In this document: positions 25,036 to 33,071 of the stretch, piece by piece
How the letters are laid out: every line of letters starts with the position of its first letter
How positions within the stretch are numbered: position 1 is the stretch's first letter
NCBI RefSeq assembly: GCF_018588945.1
Contig: NZ_JAFIWA010000007.1
Coordinates: 124,001-188,000, forward strand
Source: Microbacterium flavescens
Lineage (GTDB): Bacteria > Actinomycetota > Actinomycetes > Actinomycetales > Microbacteriaceae
Direction: 5' to 3'
DNA length: 64,000 bases
The notes under the pieces: generated by a model
What the model was told of the DNA's origin: nothing
Database searches by the model: none
What the model saw: the letters and a program-made list of their open reading frames with translations, nothing else
Position numbers and translations under genes: made by a program

Positions 25036-26367
25036 ATGACCGCCTCCCGCAGCACGGCGCTTCACACCGACCGCTACGAACTCACCATGCTGGACGCGGC
25101 GCTGCGCGACGGCACCGCCGACCGCCGGTGCGTCTTCGAGCTGTTCGGCCGACGGCTGTCCGCCGGCCGGCGCTTCGGCGTCGTGGCCGGCACCGGGCGG
25201 CTGCTGAGCCTCATTCGCGACTTCCGCTTCGCCGAAGAGGAGCTGCGATTCCTCCGCGACGAGCGGGTGGTGGATGCCTCGACCCTCGACTTCCTCGAGG
25301 GCTACCGGTTCACCGGCTCGATCACCGGCTATCGCGAGGGCGAGCTCTACTTCCCGGGGTCTCCGATCCTCACCGTCGAGGGGACCTTCGCCGAGGCGGT
25401 CGTGCTGGAGACCCTTGCACTGAGCGTCCTCAACCACGACTCCGCCGTCGCGACGGCCGCCGCCCGCATGAGCGTCGCGGCGGGCGACCGTCCCCTCTCG
25501 GAGATGGGCTCGCGCCGCGCCGGCGAGGCCTCGGCGGTCGCGGCCGCGCGCGCCGCCTACATAGCCGGATTCGGCGCGACCTCGAACCTCGAGGCGGGCC
25601 GCACGTGGGGCATTCCGACCATGGGAACCGCCGCCCACGCGTGGACGCTGCTGCACGACACCGAGGAGGAGGCGTTCCGCTCCCAGGTGGAGGCCCTCGG
25701 CACCGACACGACGCTGCTCGTCGACACGTACGACACCCGGGAGGGCGTCGCGACGGCGGTGCGCGTCGCCGGTACGGAGCTCGGCGGCGTCCGCATCGAC
25801 TCCGGCGACCTGCCGCTCGTCGCGGCCGACGTGCGTGCGCAGCTCGACGAGCTCGGAGCGACGGGCACCCGCATCACCGTGACGAGCGACCTCGACGAGT
25901 ACGCGATCGCGGCCCTCGCGGCATCCCCCGTCGACTCCTACGGCGTGGGCACCTCGGTCGTCACCGGATCGGGCACCCCCACCGCCGGCATGGTGTACAA
26001 GCTCGTCGCACGTCAGGACTCGGCCGGCGGATGGGTTGCCGTGGCGAAGGCCTCGGCCGACAAGTCGTCGAGGGGCGGGCGGAAGGCCGCGTTCCGCACC
26101 CTCGACCGCGGCACCGCCACCAGCGAGCTCATCGTCGTGTCGGACGGGTTCGAGGAGGTCGCGACGGCGTCATCCCACCCCGACGCCCGCGCTCTGCAGG
26201 TGACCCTCGTCGAGGATGGCGAGCCGGATGCCGCGTATGAGGGCCACGCGGGTGTGGAGGCGGCGCGCGAGCATCACGCCTTCGCGCGCGAGGAGCTCCC
26301 CGTGCGCGGGCTCGCGCTCAGCAAGTCCGACCCGGCGATCCCGACCGTGTACGCGGATGCCGGCTGA
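25036..26367 (+). CDS. pncB: Nicotinate phosphoribosyltransferase
   Basis: 443 residues. Salvages nicotinate to NaMN for NAD. Seen: LHTDRYELTMLDAALRDG at the N-terminus, EMGSRRAGEASAVAAARAAYIAGFGATSN, WGIPTMGTAAHAWTLLH (the phosphorylated His region), GGVRIDSGDLPL and YGVGTSVVTG phosphate-binding motifs. Length and motif order agree with bacterial PncB. It is divergent from murI and leaderless by its upstream -10 spacing. The next gene (DUF3039) is convergent, 6 bp after its stop. Confidence 0.95.
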   Translation: MTASRSTALHTDRYELTMLDAALRDGTADRRCVFELFGRRLSAGRRFGVVAGTGRLLSLIRDFRFAEEELRFLRDERVVDASTLDFLEGYRFTGSITGYREGELYFPGSPILTVEGTFAEAVVLETLALSVLNHDSAVATAAARMSVAAGDRPLSEMGSRRAGEASAVAAARAAYIAGFGATSNLEAGRTWGIPTMGTAAHAWTLLHDTEEEAFRSQVEALGTDTTLLVDTYDTREGVATAVRVAGTELGGVRIDSGDLPLVAADVRAQLDELGATGTRITVTSDLDEYAIAALAASPVDSYGVGTSVVTGSGTPTAGMVYKLVARQDSAGGWVAVAKASADKSSRGGRKAAFRTLDRGTATSELIVVSDGFEEVATASSHPDARALQVTLVEDGEPDAAYEGHAGVEAAREHHAFAREELPVRGLALSKSDPAIPTVYADAG

Positions 26368-26373
26368 CTCAGC

Positions 26374-26640
26374 TCACTTCGCGAGTGACTCGTAGATCTC
26401 TTTGCAGGTGGGGCACACCGGGAACTTCTCAGGGTCGCGCCCGGGCGTCCACTTCTTGCCGCACAGCGCCCGCACCGGCTTGCCGGTGATCGCGGACTCG
26501 AGGATCTTGTCCTTCTTCACGTAGTGCGAGAAGCGCTCGTGGTCTCCGGGCTCGATGTTCTCTTCGCGGATGAGCTCTTCGAGCTCTCGGTCGAGGGTGG
26601 CCAGACCGCCCTGGTCCGGGCCTTCGAGAGGGGTGCTCAT
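26374..26640 (-). CDS. DUF3039-domain protein
   Basis: 88 residues, acidic N-terminus then HERFSHYVKKDKILESAITGKPVRALCGKKWTPGRDPEKFPVCPTCKEIYESL. Cys60, Cys76 and Cys79 (ALCGKKW, FPVCPTC) with His36 or His39 form a plausible zinc-ribbon-like site. This small protein is widely conserved in actinobacteria; its function is unknown to me. A TAGACT hexamer 8 nt upstream of the ATG and no SD suggest a leaderless mRNA. Longer in-frame sequence upstream is Arg-rich and was rejected. Confidence 0.85.
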   Translation of the reverse strand: MSTPLEGPDQGGLATLDRELEELIREENIEPGDHERFSHYVKKDKILESAITGKPVRALCGKKWTPGRDPEKFPVCPTCKEIYESLAK

Positions 26641-26648
26641 GGTCAGCG

Positions 26649-26654
26649 AGTCTA
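26649..26654 (-). promoter_or_regulatory. Putative -10 element of the DUF3039 gene
   Basis: TAGACT (minus strand), 8 nt before the ATG at 26640; no SD. Confidence 0.45.
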
Positions 26655-26681
26655 TCGCGGTGCGCCCGCGTCGGGACCGGC

Positions 26682-28250
26682 TCAGGTCGACTCGGCGAAC
26701 TCCATGAGCCGCCCGCCCCGACGCGAGAACACCATCGATCCCGCCGTCACGCCGATGATGAGCACGCCGAGTCCGGCCGCCAGACCCGCCCACAGGGCCG
26801 GCGTCGCGGCATCGATGTCGTCGGTGAGGGCGATCCACCCGCACCACAGCGCGGGCAGGCTCGCCACGACGGCGCCGAGCATGACGAGGCTCTGCGAGAC
26901 GGCCCCCGACGAGCCGGTGCGCTGCGGCTGCTGGAACGGGCTCTCCCCCGGGCGCGAGACGGCGTACGGCGCGACGACGGAGGACACGCTCGACAGCCCG
27001 AGCCCCGCGAAGAAGAGTGCGGCGCAGACTCCGACCATGGCGGGCAGGAGTGCCCACCGGTCGTGGATGGCGATCACCACGGGGATCGCGACGGCGAGCA
27101 GCGGGATGCCGACGAGCAGCACCGGCACGAGGCGTCCGAGCCGGTCGGAGATGCCGCGCATCCCGCTGGCGATGTGCATCCACACCGCCGTGGAGTCGTA
27201 CGCGACATCATTGTGCGGAAGCCAGCCGAGCAGCAGCGCGGCGAACGGCACCGGCACAAGGATCGCGAGCTCGAGCGGAACCCCGGCGACGACGAGGGGG
27301 ACGACCGTCGCCGCCGCGGCCACCGGGATGACGAGCATGTTGACGATGTAGCGGCGATCGCGGAACCAGTACAGGAGGCTGCGTGCGGCGACAGCGCCTC
27401 CGGGGGTGCCGGGAGCGACGGCGAACCAGCCCAGGCCGGCGCGCTCGCGGCTCGTCACGGGTCGCTCTGTCGTGGTGAGCAGTCGCTTCACGACCCACGC
27501 CCAGAGCAGGCCCAGGACGGCGAGCGTCGCCGCCGCGATCAGCAGCGACAGCCACGCACCGTCCAAGCCGCTGCCGACGAGCCCCGGGAAGGCCCACGCC
27601 GCCCCGATGGGCGTCAACGCCAGGGCGTGAACGGCCTCGGTGAGCTGAGTCGGGACGTCCCCGCGCCACTCCAGGGAGGCGAGGAACACGCCCACCGGCA
27701 CGACCACGACGACGATGACGAGCAGGAACAGACCGGACAGCTCGCGCGACCGCCGCTCGCGCAGGTGTAGGGCGGCGAGCGCCATGCACACCCGTGCGAG
27801 GAGCGCGCACGTCAGGACGCCGAGGACGACGCTCGCCGCCGCTGCCGGCCACGCCACTCCGTGCTCAATCCAGACGATCGCCGCGCAGATCGCGATCGCG
27901 AGGAGGGCGAGGACGGGCACGCTCACCAGGCCTACGGCGGCGAGCACCAGCGCCAGCCGGCCACGGTGGACCGCCAGCAGCGCGAACCGTCGCGGATCCA
28001 GGGGGTCCTCCACCGCGCCGATGAGCGGAGCCAGGCCGAATCCCAGCGTCACGCCGGATCCGCCCAGCACGATCACGGCCAGGGCGACATCGGCATCGCC
28101 ATCCCGCAGCGTCAGCAGCGCCCAGCATGCGGCCGCCGTCGCTCCCACGAGCAGCAGGACGCCGAAGACGACACGTGCCGCGTGGGCGCGACCGCCGCGA
28201 AGGGTGCCGACGAGGAGTGCGAGCCTCAGTCGGAGAACGTGTGCAGCCAC
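26682..28250 (-). CDS. ABC-type export permease (polytopic membrane protein)
   Basis: About 522 residues with at least 10 hydrophobic helices in two halves, joined by a cytoplasmic loop (about 270-300, VVKRLLTTTERPVTSRERAGLGW). It looks like the large permeases of bacitracin- or Natural resistance-type ABC exporters, without a clear family motif. It follows the ATPase gene, whose stop is overlapped by about 25 bp if the GTG at 28250 is the start; a later start is also possible. Substrate unknown. The frame upstream of the GTG (Arg-rich) was excluded. Confidence 0.65.
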   Translation of the reverse strand: MAAHVLRLRLALLVGTLRGGRAHAARVVFGVLLLVGATAAACWALLTLRDGDADVALAVIVLGGSGVTLGFGLAPLIGAVEDPLDPRRFALLAVHRGRLALVLAAVGLVSVPVLALLAIAICAAIVWIEHGVAWPAAAASVVLGVLTCALLARVCMALAALHLRERRSRELSGLFLLVIVVVVVPVGVFLASLEWRGDVPTQLTEAVHALALTPIGAAWAFPGLVGSGLDGAWLSLLIAAATLAVLGLLWAWVVKRLLTTTERPVTSRERAGLGWFAVAPGTPGGAVAARSLLYWFRDRRYIVNMLVIPVAAAATVVPLVVAGVPLELAILVPVPFAALLLGWLPHNDVAYDSTAVWMHIASGMRGISDRLGRLVPVLLVGIPLLAVAIPVVIAIHDRWALLPAMVGVCAALFFAGLGLSSVSSVVAPYAVSRPGESPFQQPQRTGSSGAVSQSLVMLGAVVASLPALWCGWIALTDDIDAATPALWAGLAAGLGVLIIGVTAGSMVFSRRGGRLMEFAEST

Positions 28251-29401
28251 TCGAGGCCCTCCACGTCGCTGAGCCCGCCGGCCAGCTCGATGAACCGCTG
28301 CTCGAGGCTGAGCTCGCCGCGCACCTCGGCCACCGTGCCTTCGGCGAGGACCTGCCCGGCGACGATGACGGCGACGCGCGAGCACACGCGCTCGACCAGC
28401 TCCATGCCGTGGCTGGAGAGGATCACCGTGCCGCCGTGGGCGACGTAGGTGGAGAGGATGTCGAGGATGATCGCACTCGAGACCGGATCGACGGCCTCGA
28501 ACGGCTCATCGAGGACCAGCAGCCGCGGCGAGTGGATGAGGGCGCCCGCGAGCATGACCTTCTTGACCATGCCTGCGGAGTAGTCCGACACGACGCGTCC
28601 GAGCGCGTCGGTCAGGTCGAACGCACGGGCGAGGTCTGCCGTGCGGCTCTCGACCACCGCCGGCGACAGCCCGCGCAGGACGCCGTAGTAGTACAGCAGC
28701 TGACGGCCGGTGAGCCGATCGAAGGTGCGGAGGCGATCGGGCAGCACGCCCATGACGCGCTTCGCGCCGAGCGGGTCGGACGCGGCATCCACTCCCCCCA
28801 CCTGGATCGAGCCGCGGTCGGGCTCGAGCAGACCGGCGATCAGGGACAGCGTCGTCGTCTTGCCGGCTCCGTTGGGGCCCACCACGCCGTAGAAGGTGCC
28901 GGTGGGGACGGTGAGGTCGATCCCGTCGACCGCGAGGGTGTCGCCGAACCGCTTGGAGACGCCGCGCAGCACGAGCACGTCGCCCGCCGTCGCCGGGGCG
29001 GTGAGCACCGGCGGGACTTCAGGTTCGAGCTCGGGCCTGGGCTCCGGTGCGGGCTCGGGCTCTGGCTCCGGCTCGCTTTCGACTTCCGGCTGAGGCAGCG
29101 GCGGCTTCGGCGGAATGAGGATGTCCGCCTCTGCCAGGTCGGAGAGCTCGGCGGGCGGACTCGGCGGCGCGGGCGCCTCGGGCGCGGCCTCCTCGACGGT
29201 GTCGACCTCCGCGGCGTCGGCCTGGGGCTCCGCCTTCGCGGGGCGCGCGGGGCGCTTGCCCTTCGCCGTCTTCTTCCGCGGCGGCGTGCGCTCGACGGAC
29301 GGAGCCTGGGGCCCCGACGGCAGCGACACGATCGGCGCGCTGTCGTGACCGTCCGGCTCTTCCGGATCGATGTCGTTCGGCACCGGGAGGGAGGCTGTCA
29401 C
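28226..29401 (-). CDS. ABC transporter ATP-binding protein with acidic Pro-rich N-terminal extension
   Basis: 391 residues. The C-terminal 250 form the ATPase: Walker A GPNGAGKTT at 175-183, signature YSAGMVKKVMLAG (the LSGGQ motif is degenerate, as in several exporters of the CcmA/DrrA group), Walker B LLVLDEPFEAVDP and His switch SSHGMEL. The first 140 residues are a low-complexity, Pro/Glu/Ala-rich acidic segment with E-P repeats, unusual for this family. The GTG at 29401 has AAGGTA-type -10 (TACCTT) 6 nt upstream on the minus strand and no SD, so leaderless. Partner of the downstream permease gene. Confidence 0.85.
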   Translation of the reverse strand: MTASLPVPNDIDPEEPDGHDSAPIVSLPSGPQAPSVERTPPRKKTAKGKRPARPAKAEPQADAAEVDTVEEAAPEAPAPPSPPAELSDLAEADILIPPKPPLPQPEVESEPEPEPEPAPEPRPELEPEVPPVLTAPATAGDVLVLRGVSKRFGDTLAVDGIDLTVPTGTFYGVVGPNGAGKTTTLSLIAGLLEPDRGSIQVGGVDAASDPLGAKRVMGVLPDRLRTFDRLTGRQLLYYYGVLRGLSPAVVESRTADLARAFDLTDALGRVVSDYSAGMVKKVMLAGALIHSPRLLVLDEPFEAVDPVSSAIILDILSTYVAHGGTVILSSHGMELVERVCSRVAVIVAGQVLAEGTVAEVRGELSLEQRFIELAGGLSDVEGLEWLHTFSD

Positions 29402-29407
29402 CGATCC

Positions 29408-29413
29408 AAGGTA
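29408..29413 (-). promoter_or_regulatory. Putative -10 element of the ABC ATPase gene
   Basis: TACCTT on the minus strand, 6 nt before the GTG at 29401; no SD. Confidence 0.45.
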
Positions 29414-29464
29414 TCAAGCGGCCGCGGGAGAGGGGGCACCGTGTGACGCCGAGTCTCGTTGACG

Positions 29465-29489
29465 CCGTTTTGTCACGAATCGACAACGG
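29465..29489. repeat. Imperfect inverted repeat in the 197-bp intergenic region
   Basis: CCGTTTTGTC (29465-29474) and GACAACGG (29482-29489) pair apart from a 2-nt TT bulge. It could be a regulator-binding site or hairpin in the leader of the nucleotidyltransferase gene. The rest of 29402-29598 shows nothing else I can assign. Confidence 0.3.
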
Positions 29490-29598
29490 CACCCCGCTGT
29501 TCTGCCCGTTCTCAGGTGCCATCGCTACCATGGACCCGGCACGAAGGGGTGTCGAGTCGGTGAACCGACAGTGAATCTCACACTTCAGGAGCAGACCT

Positions 29599-30291
29599 TT
29601 GACCCTTCAGACCGTCATTCTCGCAGCCGGAATGGGCTCGCGGCTCGGCCGCAGCCTTCCCAAGCCGCTGACCGAGCTCAGCGACGGCCGCAGCATCATG
29701 CAGCAGCAGCACGACAACATCCGCGCGGCGTTCGGCGCCGAGGCGAAGATCACCACCGTCGTGGGCTACCGTGCCGAGACCATCGTCGAGGCGTTCCCGT
29801 CGGCCGACTACGTCTACAACGACCGCTACGACCAGACCAACACCTCCAAGAGCCTCCTGCGCGCCCTCTCGACGACGGGCAAGGGCGGAGTGCTGTGGAT
29901 GAACGGCGACGTCGTCTTCGATCCCATGGTGCTGGGCCGCGCGATCGAGCTCATCGAGCGCGACCAGTCGTTCGTGACCGTCAACACCTCGAAGGTCAGT
30001 GACGAAGAGGTCAAGTACACCGTCACCGCCGCGGGCTTCATCAAGGAGCTCTCGAAGACCGTCGAGGGCGGCATCGGCGAAGCGGTCGGCATCAACTACA
30101 TCTCGAGCGGCGACAAGAAGGCGTTCATCCGCCAGCTGACGCGGGTCGACGACCAGGACTACTTCGAGCGCGGGCTCGAGCTCGCGATCGCCGAGGACGG
30201 CGTCCTCCTCCAGCCGCTCGACATCTCCGACCTGTACGCCGTCGAGGTCGACTTCGCCGAAGACCTCGAGCGCGCCAACCTCTACGTCTGA
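29599..30291 (+). CDS. Nucleotidyltransferase (sugar/choline-phosphate cytidylyl- or thymidylyltransferase-like)
   Basis: 230 residues. The NTP-transferase fold is clear: VILAAGMGSRLGRSLPKPLTEL (G-x-G-x-R and the Lys), WMNGDVVFDP (metal Asp), and EAVGINYISS. The best guess is an LicC-like CTP:phosphocholine or CDP-sugar/alditol cytidylyltransferase. The start is TTG at 29599, supported by AGGAG 7 nt upstream; the nearest alternative start has no SD. It could supply CDP-activated precursors to the wall-polymer genes at 35.8-40.9 kb. That link is inference. Confidence 0.8.
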   Translation: MTLQTVILAAGMGSRLGRSLPKPLTELSDGRSIMQQQHDNIRAAFGAEAKITTVVGYRAETIVEAFPSADYVYNDRYDQTNTSKSLLRALSTTGKGGVLWMNGDVVFDPMVLGRAIELIERDQSFVTVNTSKVSDEEVKYTVTAAGFIKELSKTVEGGIGEAVGINYISSGDKKAFIRQLTRVDDQDYFERGLELAIAEDGVLLQPLDISDLYAVEVDFAEDLERANLYV

Positions 30292-30341
30292 CGCTGCCTG
30301 CGCGACCTGTCAACCCGCAGGTCGCGCTCGGTTGCGGCGCA

Positions 30342-30347
30342 TAGGAT
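30342..30347 (+). promoter_or_regulatory. Putative -10 element of the 30355 gene
   Basis: TAGGAT, 7 nt before the ATG at 30355; no SD. Confidence 0.45.
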
Positions 30348-30354
30348 CGGCCCG

Positions 30355-31263
30355 ATGACCGACAAGGTGCACAGGATCCACTCCCTGCCCGGCGACGCTC
30401 CCTGGCAGGGCGGTCTGCCGCCTGTCGGCTCGGACGAGCACCCGCGCACGATCCGTGCGCTCGATCGCGTGCTCGGGATCCAGCGTCCCGTGGTGCTCGC
30501 GCACCTGCGCAGCATCCGCCTGCGCCACCCGGATGCCGGCGCCCCCGAGATCGTGCGCATCCTCGAGCGCCGCTACCTCGCGGCGGTGACGACCGGCGGG
30601 GCCGCCGTGGGGGCGACCGCCGTCGTCCCGGGCATCGGGACCAGCGTCACGCTCGCGCTGAGCGGCGTCGAGACCGTGGCGTTCCTCGAGGCGACCGCGC
30701 TCTTCGCGCAGTCGGTGGCCGAGGTGCACGGCATCCCGGTCGCCGATCCCGACCGCGCCCGCGCGCTCGTCCTGACGCTCATGCTCGGCAAGGAGGGCGT
30801 GGACCTCGTGTCGCAGCTCGCCGGCCAGGCGATGGGTCGTGGCCCGTCGCGCGACCGGTACTGGGGCGAGATGATCACCAAGACGCTCCCCCGTGCGGCG
30901 ATGGGCCCGCTCGTCGACCGGCTCAAGACGACCTTCATCCACCAGTTCGCCGTCCGCGGCGGTGCGTCGTGGATCGGCAAGGCGCTTCCGTTCGGCATCG
31001 GCGCAGCCATCGGAGGCACCGGCAACCACATCCTCGGCCGGCGCGTACTCGTCAACTCCCGCCGCGCGTTCGGCGAGCCGCCCGCCATCCTGCCCCCCGA
31101 ACTCGAGCCCAAGGAGGGGGCGATCCGCCTCGAGCGGGCCGCCAGCCGCACGATCCGCCACGCGGGCGAGGCGATCGTGAGCGGCGCCAAGCGCCTCCGC
31201 CCCGGATCCCGCAAGGCCCCGCCGGCGAGCAAGGGCGATCCGGAGGACCTCGCCGACGACTGA
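30355..31263 (+). CDS. Uncharacterised protein, Gly-rich central segment
   Basis: 302 residues, no family I recognise. Residues about 76-140 contain a Gly/Ala-rich amphipathic stretch (TTGGAAVGATAVVPGIGTSVTLALSG) and another near 210 (FGIGAAIGGTGNHILGRRVL), a pattern like the glycine-zipper proteins of the EcsC group, but this is only an impression. The C-terminus is basic with Lys/Arg. Soluble or peripherally membrane-associated. Predicted leaderless: TAGGAT lies 7 nt before the ATG. Not coupled to its neighbours (103-bp gap to the subtilase gene downstream). Confidence 0.7.
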   Translation: MTDKVHRIHSLPGDAPWQGGLPPVGSDEHPRTIRALDRVLGIQRPVVLAHLRSIRLRHPDAGAPEIVRILERRYLAAVTTGGAAVGATAVVPGIGTSVTLALSGVETVAFLEATALFAQSVAEVHGIPVADPDRARALVLTLMLGKEGVDLVSQLAGQAMGRGPSRDRYWGEMITKTLPRAAMGPLVDRLKTTFIHQFAVRGGASWIGKALPFGIGAAIGGTGNHILGRRVLVNSRRAFGEPPAILPPELEPKEGAIRLERAASRTIRHAGEAIVSGAKRLRPGSRKAPPASKGDPEDLADD

Positions 31264-31366
31264 CGGCGCGACCCCCGCGGGTGTATCAGGCGTCCCCTCG
31301 CCGCCCTCGACCTGGTGACACAGCGCCCGTGGGAGTACTCTCACCGCGGGAGAGGGGACGTGGCCC

Positions 31367-33031
31367 ATGGCGTCCGCAGAAGACCGCCGGCACCTGCCGA
31401 AGGAGTTCCGCGCGGTCGAGCCCGAGGCCGACCTCGAGCCCGATCCGGCCAAGCCGATGCCCCGCGGCGAGGAGTCGCCGTCGGGCGAACCGGCGCCGCC
31501 GCCGACCGCGCCGACCGCAACGACGCCCGCGTTCGCGCTCCCCGACATGCCGACCACCGTGTCGCTCGTGACGGACTCGGTCATCACGCGTCCGCTCGCC
31601 GAGCGGATGGCATCGGCTTCCGAGTCCGAGCCGATCGGGATCGTGATCGAGCTGCGCACGGACAGCGGAATCCCCCTCGACGACGCCGTGGCGGAGCTGC
31701 TCGGGCTCGTCAGCATCGCGGCGGGCGGACGGGATGCCTCGGCCTGGCGGACCGGCAGCTATGTGATGGCCGCCCTCACCCCGGCCGAGATCCACGCACT
31801 GGTGCGCATCGACGCCGACAAGGGATCGACGCCGCGTTCGAGCCGTCAGGAGGCCAAGTCGGCTCCGCGCAGCTTCATCAACCGCGTGTGGCCGAACTTC
31901 GAGGTGCGCGCCACCATCCACCGCTCGGTGATCACGACGAAGGCGGATGCCGCGGTCCGGTCGTTCGACGCGACCGGCGACGGCATCGTGTGGGCCGTGC
32001 TCGACACGGGCATCGACGCCCGCCACGCGCACTTCCGCACGTACGAAACGCTGTCGCTGCCCGAAGGACTCACCGCCCGCAGCTTCGTGCCGGGGACGAC
32101 CGACGAGTCCGCGCTGCAGGATCCGAACGGCCACGGCACGCACGTCGCGGGGATCATCGCCGGCGGGCAGACGGCGTCTCCGCGCGGCAAGCGCATCGCG
32201 GCGGCGACCTGGTACCGCACGGCCGAGGGCGACACGGGCGTGGAGCGCGTCACGCTCGACCGCATCAGCGGGATGGCGCCGCAGGCCAAGATCCTGCCGA
32301 TCAAGGTGCTGCGCGACGACCGCACCGGCGACCTCGCTTCGCTGCTCGAGGCGCTCGAATACCTTCAGGAGCTCAACCGCTGGGGTCGCGAGCTCAACGT
32401 GCACGGCGTGAACCTCTCGCTCGGCTACCCGTTCGACCCGTCGTGGTTCGCGACCGGGCTGTCGCCGGTGTGCCGCGAGGTCGACCGGCTCGTCGCGAAC
32501 GGCGTCTGCGTCGTCGTGTCGGCCGGGAACACCGGCTACGGCGCCGCACGCGACACCGCCGGGCGCGAGATGCGGCTCGGCTTCGGCATGACGATCAACG
32601 ATCCCGGCAACGCCGCCCGCGCCATCACGGTCGGGTCGACGTCGCTCAAGCCGTACTCCACCGGCGTGTCGTACTTCTCGTCGAAGGGTCCGACCGGCGA
32701 CGGCCGCCTCAAGCCCGACCTGGTGGCCCCGGGCGAGCGGGTGGTGAGCGCCGGCGCCGGCGAGCTCCTCACCAAGGCGCGCGCGAACGTGCGTCTGAAG
32801 GCCGGGGAGAAGGCATCCGACATCACCTACGTCGAGGACTCGGGCACGTCGATGTCGGCGCCGCACGTCTCGGGAGTGGCCGCTGCCTTCCTGTCGGTGC
32901 ACCGGGAGTTCATCGGCAAGCCCGACGAGCTCAAGCGCGTGCTGATGGACACGGCGAGCGACCTCGGCCGCGAGCGCACCTTCCAGGGGCACGGCCTCGT
33001 CGACGCGATGCGCGCGATCCAGAGCGTGTGA
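31367..33031 (+). CDS. S8-family subtilisin-like serine peptidase without signal peptide
   Basis: 554 residues. The catalytic triad is intact: Asp213 (WAVLDTGID), His256 (NGHGTHVAG) and Ser495 (DSGTSMSAPHVSG), with the oxyanion Asn in SAGNTGYG. An acidic/Pro-rich N-terminal 190 residues contain no hydrophobic signal, so the enzyme is predicted cytosolic, unusual for subtilases. Residues 90-150 look like a partial peptidase-inhibitor-type prodomain (weak). Followed 40 bp downstream by an alpha/beta hydrolase in the same orientation, suggesting a two-gene unit. Start at ATG 31367, with GAGAGGGG about 10 nt upstream. Confidence 0.85.
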   Translation: MASAEDRRHLPKEFRAVEPEADLEPDPAKPMPRGEESPSGEPAPPPTAPTATTPAFALPDMPTTVSLVTDSVITRPLAERMASASESEPIGIVIELRTDSGIPLDDAVAELLGLVSIAAGGRDASAWRTGSYVMAALTPAEIHALVRIDADKGSTPRSSRQEAKSAPRSFINRVWPNFEVRATIHRSVITTKADAAVRSFDATGDGIVWAVLDTGIDARHAHFRTYETLSLPEGLTARSFVPGTTDESALQDPNGHGTHVAGIIAGGQTASPRGKRIAAATWYRTAEGDTGVERVTLDRISGMAPQAKILPIKVLRDDRTGDLASLLEALEYLQELNRWGRELNVHGVNLSLGYPFDPSWFATGLSPVCREVDRLVANGVCVVVSAGNTGYGAARDTAGREMRLGFGMTINDPGNAARAITVGSTSLKPYSTGVSYFSSKGPTGDGRLKPDLVAPGERVVSAGAGELLTKARANVRLKAGEKASDITYVEDSGTSMSAPHVSGVAAAFLSVHREFIGKPDELKRVLMDTASDLGRERTFQGHGLVDAMRAIQSV

Positions 33032-33071
33032 GAGCCCTGCCCTGCCCGATCAGACAGCAACCGGAGGCATC

